Part shown: positions 39,960 through 48,603 of the stretch, in pieces
Layout: every line of letters begins with the position of its first letter
Position numbering within the stretch: position 1 is the first letter of the stretch
From: an uncultured Oscillospiraceae bacterium
GTDB lineage: Bacteria; Bacillota; Clostridia; Oscillospirales; Oscillospiraceae
Assembly: GCA_910588625.1 (NCBI GenBank)
Contig: CAJUQN010000007.1
Coordinates: 1-64,000 of the forward strand
Direction: 5' to 3'
DNA: 64,000 bases
Notes under the pieces: generated by a model
Database searches by the model: none
Told to the model about the DNA's origin: nothing
The model's input: only the letters and a program-made list of their open reading frames with translations
Made by a program: the position numbers and the translations under genes

Positions 39960-41506
39960 GCGCCCTTCTCCTCCTTCCCGTTCTGATCCATCCGCTTGGC
40001 CCCGGCCATATACAGGCCCAGCTGCTGAACGTCCGTCTTTTTCGGGTCGAACTCGCCCACGATCTCACCCCCATACATCACCAGGATGCGGTCAGATAGG
40101 TTCATGACCTCGTCCAGCTCCAGGCTGACCAGCAGGACCGCACGGCCCTTGTCCCGCTCCGCCACCAACTGGCTGTGGATGTACTCGATGGCGCCTACAT
40201 CCAGGCCACGGGTGGGCTGAACCGCCACCACTAGGGGCTTTTCCCGGTCCAGCTCCCGGGCGATGATGGCCTTCTGCTGGTTGCCGCCAGACATTGACCG
40301 GGCGATGGTGATGGGTCCCTGACCGGAGCGCACATCATACTGCTGGATCAGCCGCTGGGCATACTCCCTGACGGCTCCTTTGTTGATAAAACCACGGGTT
40401 TGGAACTGCTTCTCCTGATATCTCTGTAGCACCATATTCTGCTCCAAAGTGAAATCCAGCACCAGGCCGTGCTTGTGCCGATCCTCTGGGATGTGGCTCA
40501 TATTCCCGCCGCGGTGACGGATGGAGGCGTGGGAGAGGTCCTCCCCGCACAGGGTGACGGTGCCGCCAGAGCTCTTCTCCAGTCCCGTCAGTCCATAGAC
40601 CAGCTCAGTTTGACCGTTGCCGTCGATACCCGCTATGCACAGGATTTCCCCTGCCCGCACGTCAAAGCTGACGTGATTCACCGCGTTGCGCTTGTGGGCC
40701 TTGGAGGGCACGCAGAAATCCCGCAGGGACAGCACCGCCTGACCGGGCTTGGCGGGCTCCTTTTGCACTTCCAGCTGCACCGAGCGGCCCACCATCATAT
40801 CGGACAAGGACTGCTTATCCGTGTCTTTGGTGTCCACGGTGCCGATGTACTTACCCTTGCGCAGGACTGTGACCCGGTCAGATACGGACATGATCTCGTT
40901 GAGCTTGTGGGAGATGAACAGGATGGACTTGCCCTCCTTGGCAAACTCCTTCATGGTGGCCATCAGCTCGTCGATCTCCTGGGGCGTGAGGACGGCGGTG
41001 GGTTCGTCGAAAATCAGAATTTCGTTGTCCCGATAGAGCATCTTTAAAATCTCCACCCGCTGCTGCATCCCCACGGTGATATCTTCCACCTTCGCGTCCA
41101 AATCCACCTTCAAGCCGTACCGCTCAGACAGAGCCGCTACCTTAGCCCGAGCCTCCTTCTTTTGCAGAAATCCCGCCTTGGTGGTCTCCGCGCCCAGGAT
41201 GATGTTGTCCAGCACAGTGAACACGTCAATGAGCTTAAAGTGCTGGTGGACCATACCGATGCCCAAGGCCGTGGCGTCGTTGGGATTATTGATCTTGACC
41301 TCCTGACCATCCTTCTTGATGACCCCTGCCTCCGGCTGATACAGGCCGAACAGTACACTCATAAGCGTGGATTTTCCTGCGCCATTCTCTCCCAAAAGCG
41401 CGTGGATCTCTCCCCGCCGAAGCTGGAGCGTAATGTCGTCGTTGGCGATGATGCCTGGGAACTCCTTGGTGATGTGGAGCATCTCAATAACATTTTCCGC
41501 TTCCAT
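39956..41506 (-). CDS. nupO: Nucleoside ABC transporter ATP-binding protein (NupO-like)
   Basis: This 516-residue protein has two fused ABC domains. The first has Walker A GENGAGKST (39-47), signature VGMQQRVEIL and Walker B ILIFDEPTAVL. The second has GIDGNGQTEL in place of a canonical Walker A, signature MSGGNQQKAI, and LVVAVQPTRGLDVGA with no usual Walker B, as is normal for sugar/nucleoside type ATPases of this family. It powers import through the two permeases. Several GGAGG sites precede the ATG at 41506. Confidence 0.95.
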   Translation of the reverse strand: MEAENVIEMLHITKEFPGIIANDDITLQLRRGEIHALLGENGAGKSTLMSVLFGLYQPEAGVIKKDGQEVKINNPNDATALGIGMVHQHFKLIDVFTVLDNIILGAETTKAGFLQKKEARAKVAALSERYGLKVDLDAKVEDITVGMQQRVEILKMLYRDNEILIFDEPTAVLTPQEIDELMATMKEFAKEGKSILFISHKLNEIMSVSDRVTVLRKGKYIGTVDTKDTDKQSLSDMMVGRSVQLEVQKEPAKPGQAVLSLRDFCVPSKAHKRNAVNHVSFDVRAGEILCIAGIDGNGQTELVYGLTGLEKSSGGTVTLCGEDLSHASIRHRGGNMSHIPEDRHKHGLVLDFTLEQNMVLQRYQEKQFQTRGFINKGAVREYAQRLIQQYDVRSGQGPITIARSMSGGNQQKAIIARELDREKPLVVAVQPTRGLDVGAIEYIHSQLVAERDKGRAVLLVSLELDEVMNLSDRILVMYGGEIVGEFDPKKTDVQQLGLYMAGAKRMDQNGKEEKGA

Positions 41507-41620
41507 AATTCTCCTCCCGCCTCCTCCTTAAAATAGACCGAAAGACCAATAGTTCATGTCTTTTCTACATTATAAAACACAATAGCAAAAAATACAAGAA
41601 ATTTATCTATTTTGCACAGC

Positions 41621-41654
41621 AAAAAGAGGAGGGCGCTCACGCGCCCCCCTCTTT
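41621..41654 (-). terminator. Hairpin terminator between bmp and the ATPase gene
   Basis: A 14-bp stem with one mismatch (41623-41636 with 41641-41654), a 4-base loop and T residues on the minus strand. It probably lowers expression of the ATPase and permeases relative to the binding lipoprotein. Confidence 0.8.
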
Positions 41655-41667
41655 GAGAGTCCGGGAA

Positions 41668-42891
41668 TTACTCGATGGTCAGAGCCACGTTGGAGTAGGA
41701 CTGCTCCAGGTTGGAGTAGTCGGAATCCACGGACACAGAACCGTCCTTGATGCCGGCCAGCAGGGTCTCGTACTCCTCGATGGAGAAGTTCTCCAGGGAC
41801 CAGGTGGCGGTGGGCAGACCCACAGCGTCATCCTTAGCGCCCAGGGAAGTGCCAGTGCCGCCCACGTCGGCCCACTGACCGTCGAAATGCTTGTCCAGAC
41901 CGAAATTGACGGACTGCTCCAGGCCCTTCATGGCGGAGGTGACGACGGTGTCAGACTGGCTGGACTGATCAACGTCCACACCCACCACGTAACCGTCATT
42001 GGCGGCGGCGGCGGCGGAGATGGAGCTGAACATGGAGCCGCCGCAGGCGAACACGATCTCAGTGCCGCTGGTGTACCAGCCCTGCATCATGCTCTGCAGG
42101 TCGGGAGAGGCGGAGAAGTTAGAGCCGTACTGCCAGCTGTAGCGCATCTCAACATTGACACCCATCTCGGCAGCAGCCGCGTTGGCGCCCTGGACATAGC
42201 CGTAGCCGTAACGGCAGCAGGCGGGGTTATCGCCGCCGCCGCCACCGGAGAAGCCCAGCTTGGTGAAGCCTTCCTTGACGATGGCGTAACCGGCCAGGTA
42301 GCCGCACTGCTCCTCCTGGAAGGCAATGCCGGCCACATTGGCCAGGACCTCGCCAGGATCGTCCTCGCTGTCCCGCTCAGTCAAGGGGAAGCCGTCGATG
42401 AATACGAAGTTGACCTCGGGGTGCTCCGCGGCGGCCTTACGCATAGCGCCGGCCTGGAGGAAGCCAGGGGCCACGATGACCTTGGCGCCCGCGTTGATGG
42501 CGTTGATATAGGCGTCGTAGCGGTCGTCATCGGTGGCCTCATTGCCGTTGGCGGGGCGGTAGTACTTGTAGGTCTTGTTATTGGCGGCGGCATACAGCTT
42601 CACGCCGTTCCAGGTACCCTCATTGAAGGACTTGTCCTTCAGGTCGCCCACATCGGTGATCATAGCAATTTCATATTTGCCGTCTGCAGTGGTGGGGTTA
42701 TCATCAATGGCGTTGGGGTCGGTCACGTCCACGGGAGTGGTGTTCTCCTCCCCGGCCTCACTGGGAGCGGTGCTCTCTTCAGTGTCCTGGGAGGGAGACT
42801 GACTGCTATCTCCGCCGGGATTGTTGCTGCTGCAGGCAAACAGGCTGACCATCATCGCCAAAGCCAGCAGCATCGCAAAGAGCTTTTTCAT
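41668..42891 (-). CDS. bmp: BMP-family nucleoside-binding lipoprotein
   Basis: The substrate-binding subunit of the nucleoside importer (BMP/PnrA family). From the ATG at 42891 the signal peptide ends at lipobox LFAC (Cys20), followed by an acidic Ser/Thr/Pro-rich linker. The binding domain shows IAMITDVGDLKDKSFNEGTW at its start, then KVIVAPGFLQ, VNFVFIDGFPL and FACGGSMF. The 42891 ATG is chosen over 42900 because AAGGA is better spaced. A hairpin resembling a terminator lies about 64-97 bases upstream in the leader. Confidence 0.95.
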   Translation of the reverse strand: MKKLFAMLLALAMMVSLFACSSNNPGGDSSQSPSQDTEESTAPSEAGEENTTPVDVTDPNAIDDNPTTADGKYEIAMITDVGDLKDKSFNEGTWNGVKLYAAANNKTYKYYRPANGNEATDDDRYDAYINAINAGAKVIVAPGFLQAGAMRKAAAEHPEVNFVFIDGFPLTERDSEDDPGEVLANVAGIAFQEEQCGYLAGYAIVKEGFTKLGFSGGGGGDNPACCRYGYGYVQGANAAAAEMGVNVEMRYSWQYGSNFSASPDLQSMMQGWYTSGTEIVFACGGSMFSSISAAAAANDGYVVGVDVDQSSQSDTVVTSAMKGLEQSVNFGLDKHFDGQWADVGGTGTSLGAKDDAVGLPTATWSLENFSIEEYETLLAGIKDGSVSVDSDYSNLEQSYSNVALTIE

Positions 42892-42954
42892 AGCATACAT
42901 TCCTTTCTTTTCATCTTTTCCGAGCGGCTTACGCCGCCCTCACTCCTCGTCCTC

Positions 42955-42988
42955 AAAAAGGCGGGAACTCAATATCTGTGCTCCCGCC
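42955..42988 (-). terminator. Hairpin with T-run upstream of bmp (deoC terminator or attenuator)
   Basis: GGCGGGA (42960-42966) pairs with TCCCGCC (42982-42988), and five T follow on the minus strand (42955-42959). It lies between deoC and bmp, just downstream of a possible promoter, so it may end deoC RNA or attenuate bmp. Confidence 0.65.
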
Positions 42989-43001
42989 CTTGGACGCACC
43001 C

Positions 43002-43030
43002 ATTATATCGCGTTTGACGACAAAACACAA
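43002..43030 (-). promoter_or_regulatory. Possible bmp promoter
   Basis: On the minus strand TATAAT (43002-43007) with a weak TTGTGT (43025-43030) at 17 bases. Transcription would start right before the 42955-42988 hairpin. Confidence 0.4.
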
Positions 43031-43084
43031 GGATTATTTGCATTGTACACGAAGAATTTACAAAATGCCGACAAAATGCACGGT

Positions 43085-43750
43085 TTAATAGCCCTGAGCC
43101 TCCTGCCCTTTCACCAATTTGACGATACGGCTGGTGCCCAGGCGGTTAGCTCCCAGGTTCAGGAAATCTGCCGCATCTTGGAGGCTTGCGATACCCCCTG
43201 CGGCCTTAATTTTTACGTGGGATGCCACATTGGCTTTGAACAGCGCCACATCCTCCCGAGTGGCTCCAGCCGTGGAAAAGCCGGTGGAAGTCTTAATGTA
43301 GTCCGCACCGCTCTCCGATACAATCTGGCACAGCTTCACCTTTTCCTCATCGGTCAGCAAGCAGGTCTCGATGATGACTTTCAGCACCAGCCCGCCGCAG
43401 GCGGCCTTGAGGGCTTTGATTTCGGCCAGCAGGTCGTCCCACCGCTCATCCTTGACCCAGCCGATGTTGATGACCATGTCGATTTCCTTGGCGCCGTTGT
43501 CGATGGCGTCTTTAGCCTCGAACACCTTGACCGCGGTGGTAGAATAGCCGTTAGGGAAGCCGATGACGGTGCACACCGGAAGTTTGTCCCCCAGATACTC
43601 CGCCGCTTGCTTGACGTAGCTGGCCGGGATGCACACGCTGGCACAGCCGTAGGCCACCCCGTCGTCACAGATCTGCTTAATCTCCGCCCAGGTGGCGGTC
43701 TGCGTCAGCAGGGTATGATCCACGGTCGCTAAAATGGTCTTGTTGTCCAT
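43085..43750 (-). CDS. deoC: Deoxyribose-phosphate aldolase
   Basis: DeoC splits 2-deoxyribose-5-phosphate into acetaldehyde and glyceraldehyde-3-phosphate, the last step of deoxynucleoside use. The 221-residue TIM-barrel protein has the first-lysine block VLKVIIETCLL and the Schiff-base lysine in YIKTSTGFS at about residue 150. The ATG at 43750 is chosen because GAGG is about 8 bases upstream; a GTG at 43759 overlaps that site. Its position next to a nucleoside importer on the same strand indicates deoxynucleoside salvage. Confidence 0.95.
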   Translation of the reverse strand: MDNKTILATVDHTLLTQTATWAEIKQICDDGVAYGCASVCIPASYVKQAAEYLGDKLPVCTVIGFPNGYSTTAVKVFEAKDAIDNGAKEIDMVINIGWVKDERWDDLLAEIKALKAACGGLVLKVIIETCLLTDEEKVKLCQIVSESGADYIKTSTGFSTAGATREDVALFKANVASHVKIKAAGGIASLQDAADFLNLGANRLGTSRIVKLVKGQEAQGY

Positions 43751-43782
43751 TGGAATCACCTCATTATTATTAAGATAGCTTC

Positions 43783-43811
43783 ATTGTACTATGGGAAGGC
43801 TGGAAAAGCAA
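43783..43811 (-). promoter_or_regulatory. Possible deoC promoter
   Basis: On the minus strand TTGCTT (43806-43811), 17-base spacer, TACAAT (43783-43788); about 33 bases before the start. Confidence 0.5.
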
Positions 43812-43881
43812 GCATCTTACTATTTTCGGTGCAAATTTCGTTCCTGCAACCGCTGGTTGTCGGATTGAACATTGTTTTTGG

Positions 43882-43910
43882 TTGCCATGTCCAATGGTTT
43901 TTGCTAAGAT
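43882..43910 (+). promoter_or_regulatory. Promoter of the HTH-repeat gene
   Basis: TTGCCA (43882-43887), 17-base spacer, TAAGAT (43905-43910), about 48 bases before the ATG at 43958. CATTG and CAATG flank the -35 and could be a weak operator. Confidence 0.6.
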
Positions 43911-43957
43911 AAAGCTGTCCAAAGGCGCCGGACAATTTTTCTCTGGAGGTATTACAC

Positions 43958-44761
43958 ATGGAGTTTCGAGAGCGCTTGTTCGACCTGCGCCGTCAGGCCG
44001 GACTGTCTCAGGAGGAGCTTGCCAACCTGGTGGGCGTCACCCGTCAGGCGGTGCAGAAATGGGAGGCGGGCACATCCCGCCCGGATATGGACAATCTGGT
44101 GTACCTGGCAGACTATTTTAAGGTGTCGCTGGACTTCCTGGTCACAGGCAAAGAACCCGCCCCCTCCCCTGCGCTCACCGTTGTCAACAACTACTACAAT
44201 GAGAATTCCGCACATCCGCATTATGAGTATAAGAGCAAACGTACCCTGTTTGGCCTGCCCCTGGTCCATATAAACTGCGGCTTTGACCGGAACCACTGGG
44301 CCCGTGGGATCATCGCCATCGGGAATGTCGCCACCGGATTTGTCGCTTTGGGAGGCGTAACCTTTGGCCTGTTTACTCTGGGCGGGATAAGCCTGGGGCT
44401 GCTGATGGCCCTGGGGGCCATCTCCATCGGTATCGTGTCTATTGGCGGAATCGCGGTGGGGCTGCTGGCCTGGGGCGGCATTGCGCTGGGCTGGCTGGCG
44501 GTGGGCGGCATGTCCCTTGGCGTGTACGCCGCCGGAGGCGCGGCAGTCGCCTCCAAGGTTGCCGTAGGTGGCGCGGCGGCGGCTCAACAGTTGGCGATTG
44601 GAATGGACGCTGACGGCGCCAGGACCATCCTCGTCCCTCTGGGGGGCTTAAAGGGCGCGGAACTGAAGGCCGCCAAAGCGGCCATTGACGCCGCCTGCCA
44701 AAATGCGCCCAGCTTTATCCCCTGGCTGCTCAAGCTGTTCCTGCTTGCGGAAGGAACCTAA
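43958..44761 (+). CDS. XRE-family HTH protein with glycine-rich decapeptide repeats
   Basis: This 267-residue protein starts with an XRE-type helix-turn-helix (about residues 1-62: LSQEELANLVGVTRQAVQKW), then a short linker. From about residue 118 to 205 it contains roughly eight tandem copies of a ten-residue unit, GGhxhGhhxh (for example GGVTFGLFTL, GGISLGLLMA, GGIAVGLLAW, GGIALGWLAV). The spacing suggests a beta-helix or a membrane-inserting stack rather than ordinary transmembrane helices. A more polar tail follows. It may couple DNA binding to a membrane or assembly state; this is inference. GGAGG precedes the ATG. Confidence 0.85.
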   Translation: MEFRERLFDLRRQAGLSQEELANLVGVTRQAVQKWEAGTSRPDMDNLVYLADYFKVSLDFLVTGKEPAPSPALTVVNNYYNENSAHPHYEYKSKRTLFGLPLVHINCGFDRNHWARGIIAIGNVATGFVALGGVTFGLFTLGGISLGLLMALGAISIGIVSIGGIAVGLLAWGGIALGWLAVGGMSLGVYAAGGAAVASKVAVGGAAAAQQLAIGMDADGARTILVPLGGLKGAELKAAKAAIDAACQNAPSFIPWLLKLFLLAEGT

Positions 44762-44764
44762 ATC

Positions 44765-44800
44765 ACCCGGCGGACCGCGCACACGGCCCGCCGGGTTTTT
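44765..44800 (+). terminator. Terminator of the HTH-repeat gene
   Basis: ACCCGGCGG (44765-44773) pairs with CCGCCGGGT (44788-44796), followed by five T. Confidence 0.85.
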
Positions 44801-44827
44801 GTCTATATAACAACCATCTCGCCCAAG

Positions 44828-45976
44828 TCAGCCCAGAAGCTTTGCCACAAAGGTACGGTGCACCTTCATAGCGCTCTCCGGGCAGAACTCCTGGCAGCAG
44901 AAACAGCGGATGCACTTTTTCCGGTCGATGTGCGGCCTTCCACCCTTCATTGCGATTGCCTTGGCTGGGCAGATTTTCCCGCACACGCCGCACCCCACGC
45001 ACTTGGCCGATTCGACCTGGGGCCGCTGTGCCAGCAGTTTTTCCATCACTGCCCCTTTGATCTTGCGGTACAGGCTGGTTCCATCCCCCCGGAACAGATG
45101 GCTGTTGCTGGTTTCGATTCGCTGGAAATCCGAGAGCGCAAAGGCGGCAGGATCTCCTTCCACTGTCAGTTCCTCCGCCGAGGCGGGGATCAGCCCCCGC
45201 TCCAGCGCCGCCTCCAGAGTGGGCACCTCCTCCCGCTTCAGTCCGATCAGCCCAGCACACACCAGGTCCACTTTGTGCGGGTTCTCCCCCGCCACCAGCG
45301 CCCCCATGTGCCGGGGCGTGCCGCTGGTAGGGCCGTTGCCCTCCATGCACTCCACCGCGTCTACGATGGTGAGCCGAGGCTTGAAATACTCGTCCAGGTC
45401 CACGATCATCCGGGCGAAATCCCGCGGGTCTGGATAGCGGAAGTGGTACTCCGGTTTCATGGCGCCAGGAATGGAACCAAACATATTTTTTGCTCCGCAG
45501 GTCATGGCCATCATGCCGTGGGTCTTGAGCTTGCAAAAGTCGATGATGGCGTCCGCCTCAGCCAGATAAGCGGTGTGGCAAAACTCCCGGCACACCTTTC
45601 CCTCCGGAAATTTGACCGTGCATTCCCCAAAATTCTGGTTGAGCCGTCCTCCTGCCTGCTCCACCGCCTTCATCCCCGTGGCGGCGTACACCCGGCCCAC
45701 AAAGGCAGCGTTGAACAGCCCACCGGGGCTATCGCCCACCACCACGTCCGCGCCTCGCTCCGCCAGCATCCGCACCAAGGAGTACAACAACACCGGGTGT
45801 GTGGTAGCCGCCTCCTCCGGCTTTGCAGACGTCACCAGGTTCACTTTGATAGCGATTTTCATCCCAGGGTTCACCCAGTCCAGCCCGCCCAGCGGGGCCA
45901 GCAACTGTTCCAAAGCCGTCCGGGTAGCCCCCTCTGAGTAGTCCGCACAGGGCACAATGTTCACGTCAGGTTTCAC
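44828..45976 (-). CDS. DUF362 protein with C-terminal 2x[4Fe-4S] ferredoxin domain
   Basis: This 382-residue protein has a DUF362 domain (about residues 1-300, with VVGDSPGGLFN and FCKLKTHGMMAMTCGAKNMF) and a bacterial ferredoxin domain at the C-terminus with two clusters, CVGCGVCGKICP and CIRCFCCQEFCP. It is probably a cytoplasmic redox protein; the substrate is unknown. The start is GTG at 45976 after GAGGTG. The terminator of the ispH-rpsA operon lies only 20 bases upstream, leaving no room for a separate promoter after it, so expression may depend on read-through. Confidence 0.9.
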   Translation of the reverse strand: MKPDVNIVPCADYSEGATRTALEQLLAPLGGLDWVNPGMKIAIKVNLVTSAKPEEAATTHPVLLYSLVRMLAERGADVVVGDSPGGLFNAAFVGRVYAATGMKAVEQAGGRLNQNFGECTVKFPEGKVCREFCHTAYLAEADAIIDFCKLKTHGMMAMTCGAKNMFGSIPGAMKPEYHFRYPDPRDFARMIVDLDEYFKPRLTIVDAVECMEGNGPTSGTPRHMGALVAGENPHKVDLVCAGLIGLKREEVPTLEAALERGLIPASAEELTVEGDPAAFALSDFQRIETSNSHLFRGDGTSLYRKIKGAVMEKLLAQRPQVESAKCVGCGVCGKICPAKAIAMKGGRPHIDRKKCIRCFCCQEFCPESAMKVHRTFVAKLLG

Positions 45977-45995
45977 GGTTTTTCACCTCTATCGA

Positions 45996-46025
45996 AAAAG
46001 GCTGCCGCATCCGCGGCAGCCTTTT
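45996..46025 (-). terminator. Terminator after ispH-rpsA, just upstream of the DUF362 gene
   Basis: A 13-bp perfect stem (45996-46008 with 46013-46025), a 4-base loop and a T-run on the minus strand. It ends 20 bases before the next start codon. Confidence 0.85.
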
Positions 46026-46045
46026 CATTGCTTAGATGGAGAGAA

Positions 46046-47989
46046 TTACTCCTCCACGGGCTCCTCGTCGTCCACAGGAGCGGACTCCGCCAGAGCGCGA
46101 ATGGACAAAGATACCTTCTTGTTCTCCTCGTCGATGGCGGTGATCTTGGCGTCCACGGTCTCGCCCTCGCTCACCACGTCACCGGGCTTCTCCACCCGAT
46201 GATCAGCCAGCTGGGAGATATGGATCAGACCGTCCACGCCGGGAACGATCTCGGCAAAGGCACCGAAGGTCATCAGCTTGACCACGCGCACGGGGGCCAC
46301 GTCACCCACGGAATACTTCTCGGTGAACACAGTCCAAGGCTCCTGGCTGTGGTCCTTCACACCTAGAGAGATCTTCTTCTTCTCTGGGTCAAAGGAGATA
46401 ACGTACACGTCGATGGGATCTCCCACAGAGACCACCTCAGCGGGAGTCTTGATGCGGGACCAGGACAACTCGGAAATGTGGACCATGCCGTCCACACCGC
46501 CAATGTCCACAAAAGCACCATAAGAGGTGAGGCTCTTGACAGTGCCGCTGTAGCGCTTACCGACCTCGATATTGTTCCAGATCTCAGCGGCGGCGGCAGC
46601 GCGGACCTCGGCGGCCACGGCGCGGATGGAGCCCACCACCCGGCGGCGGGCTCGGTTCACCTCGGTAATGCGCAGCTGCACCCGGGTCTTGACCATCTCG
46701 GACAGGTTGGCCCCCCGGGGCTTGCCGGACTGAGAGGCGGGGATGAACACGCGGATGCCCTTGACGTTGGCCACCAGGCCACCCTTGTTCTCCTCAGTGA
46801 TGATGCCCTCCAGAACATCCTTGTTCTCTACGGCATTCTCCACAGTCTCCCAATTCTTGTCGGCGTCCAGACGCTTCTTGGACAGCTTGACCACGCAATC
46901 ACGGTCGCTGACCAGCATGACAATGGCCTCGATCTCCTCGCCCACCTTGGCGATGTCCTCCACCTTCACGTCGGGGTCATCGCTCAGCTCGGACAGGGGG
47001 ATGGTGCCGGGATACTTGACGCCCAGCTCCACCTGCACCTCAGTCGGCGTGATGGCCGCGACTGTACCAGTGACTCGATCCCCCGTATTCAAAATTTTGA
47101 ACGACTCCTCCAGCATCTCCGCGAAGGACTGTTCAATTTCCATAACTTCATCGCTCATTTTGTTGCTGACCTCCTTTATTATCCACTCCGGCGTGGATGC
47201 GCCGGCAGTGATCCCAAGCGTATCGATCTGGTGGAACTGCTCCTGGTCAATGTCTGTCCCCCGCTCCGTCTGTATAACCACCGGACATTCCCCAGCGCAC
47301 AGCTGGGTCAGTCTCCTGGTGTTGGAACTTTTCGGGTCGCCGATGACGATCACGGCATCACATTGAGCGGCCAATTCTAAGGCTTCAGATTGCCGCTTGG
47401 ACGTAGCATTACATATTGTATCAAAAAATTCCGCGTTTGTACACACTTTTTTTGCGTTTTCCACGATTTTTTCCCAATTCGCCAAAATAGCCGTGGTTTG
47501 AGACACAAAAGTCAAGGGCTTTCCGGTAAAACCCGGCACTTTTTGCAAGATTTGTTCCAGCTCCTCCCAGCCGGAAACCACCATTCCCCACCGGGTGCAT
47601 CCCAAAATCCCCAGTATTTCCGGGTGGTCGGCCTCTCCCACAATGACGGGGATACGGCCTTTGTCTTCCGCCTCCCGAACGATGTCGTGGATGCGGGTGA
47701 CATTGGGACAAGTGGCGTCCAGTATCTTACACCTATGCCCCTCCAGCACCTGATAAGTGCCGTCGGGCTCTCCGTGGGCACGGATGAGAACCGTGGAACC
47801 CTCTGGCGCCTCCTCTGGACTGGAGATTGTCACCGAGCCCATGCCCTCCAATTTCCGGATGACGTGGTCGTTGTGGGTGATGTGCCCAAGCAGAAATACC
47901 GGCCCCTGGGACGTAGCCTGTTCTGCCATCTCCACTGCCCGGCGCACGCCATAACAGAACCCGGCACTCTTCGCCACTTTGACAATCAT
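46046..47989 (-). CDS. ispH-rpsA: IspH - ribosomal protein S1 fusion
   Basis: A 647-residue fusion typical of clostridia. Residues 1 to about 285 are IspH, the last MEP-pathway enzyme making IPP and DMAPP; the three cluster cysteines are C12, C94 and C193, with SQTT and TICNATSKRQ motifs. Residues about 300-635 hold four S1 RNA-binding repeats, giving an S1-like translation protein. The chain ends in an acidic tail. The two activities are in different pathways and why they are joined is not understood. The ATG overlaps the plsC stop by 4 bp; a strong terminator follows. Confidence 0.95.
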   Translation of the reverse strand: MIVKVAKSAGFCYGVRRAVEMAEQATSQGPVFLLGHITHNDHVIRKLEGMGSVTISSPEEAPEGSTVLIRAHGEPDGTYQVLEGHRCKILDATCPNVTRIHDIVREAEDKGRIPVIVGEADHPEILGILGCTRWGMVVSGWEELEQILQKVPGFTGKPLTFVSQTTAILANWEKIVENAKKVCTNAEFFDTICNATSKRQSEALELAAQCDAVIVIGDPKSSNTRRLTQLCAGECPVVIQTERGTDIDQEQFHQIDTLGITAGASTPEWIIKEVSNKMSDEVMEIEQSFAEMLEESFKILNTGDRVTGTVAAITPTEVQVELGVKYPGTIPLSELSDDPDVKVEDIAKVGEEIEAIVMLVSDRDCVVKLSKKRLDADKNWETVENAVENKDVLEGIITEENKGGLVANVKGIRVFIPASQSGKPRGANLSEMVKTRVQLRITEVNRARRRVVGSIRAVAAEVRAAAAAEIWNNIEVGKRYSGTVKSLTSYGAFVDIGGVDGMVHISELSWSRIKTPAEVVSVGDPIDVYVISFDPEKKKISLGVKDHSQEPWTVFTEKYSVGDVAPVRVVKLMTFGAFAEIVPGVDGLIHISQLADHRVEKPGDVVSEGETVDAKITAIDEENKKVSLSIRALAESAPVDDEEPVEE

Positions 47990-48603
47990 CCAGCCTGCTC
48001 CCCCAGCGCCTTGATTCGAATCAGCAGGTCATCGGCAATGCGCTGATAGTCGTCAGCGGAGGGCTTACGCCCCTCAAATTCCGGATAATAGGGTTCGCCG
48101 AACACTACGGTGGTCTTGCGGAACCGCCGCTTCTTCGGCTGGATGTAAACAGGGACCAGCGGCGAATTGGTGCGGGTGGCCAGCATGGCTGCGCCGGTTT
48201 GGGCTTCGGAGACCTTCCCATCCTTCACACGGGTTCCCTCCGGGAACATAAGCAGCTTTTCCCCGTTGCGCAGGACGCGCAAGCATTCCTTCACTGCGGC
48301 CATGTCGGATTTGCCCCGGTTCACACCGATGATGCCCGCCTTTTTCAGAAGAAAGCCCACCACCGGCCATTTCATGACCTCCGCCTTGGCCATCACGTGG
48401 GTCTGCCGCTTCGCGCCCATGCCACACACCACATAGAGTGGGTCGCCCAGTGTGGTGTGGTTGCCGCAGATCACCGCCGACTCCTTCGGGATTTTTTCCA
48501 CTCCCACCGCCTTCCAGGGGTGGAGAATCTTCATGAAAATCCAGATGATAGGATAGATTATTGAATATACCTTATTGCGATGATTTGTGATGTTTTCACT
48601 CAT
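47986..48603 (-). CDS. plsC: 1-acyl-sn-glycerol-3-phosphate acyltransferase PlsC
   Basis: PlsC acylates lysophosphatidic acid to phosphatidic acid at the membrane. The 205-residue protein has an N-terminal hydrophobic anchor, the catalytic HX4D box at H49-D54 (NHTTLGD) and the substrate-binding PEGTR box at about 121-125. It overlaps both cmk upstream and ispH-rpsA downstream by 4 bp. Order cmk-plsC-ispH/rpsA is common in clostridia. Confidence 0.95.
   Translation of the reverse strand: MSENITNHRNKVYSIIYPIIWIFMKILHPWKAVGVEKIPKESAVICGNHTTLGDPLYVVCGMGAKRQTHVMAKAEVMKWPVVGFLLKKAGIIGVNRGKSDMAAVKECLRVLRNGEKLLMFPEGTRVKDGKVSEAQTGAAMLATRTNSPLVPVYIQPKKRRFRKTTVVFGEPYYPEFEGRKPSADDYQRIADDLLIRIKALGEQAG

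Noticed and set aside
41653..43017. A 454-residue plus-strand frame opposite bmp
   Set aside because: Low-complexity Gly/Val/His composition with no ribosome site; it is the antisense shadow of a clear BMP lipoprotein.
42890..43085. Purine riboswitch before the nucleoside transporter
   Set aside because: The leader between the likely RNA start and the gene is about 100 bases with a simple hairpin; the purine aptamer core is not visible.
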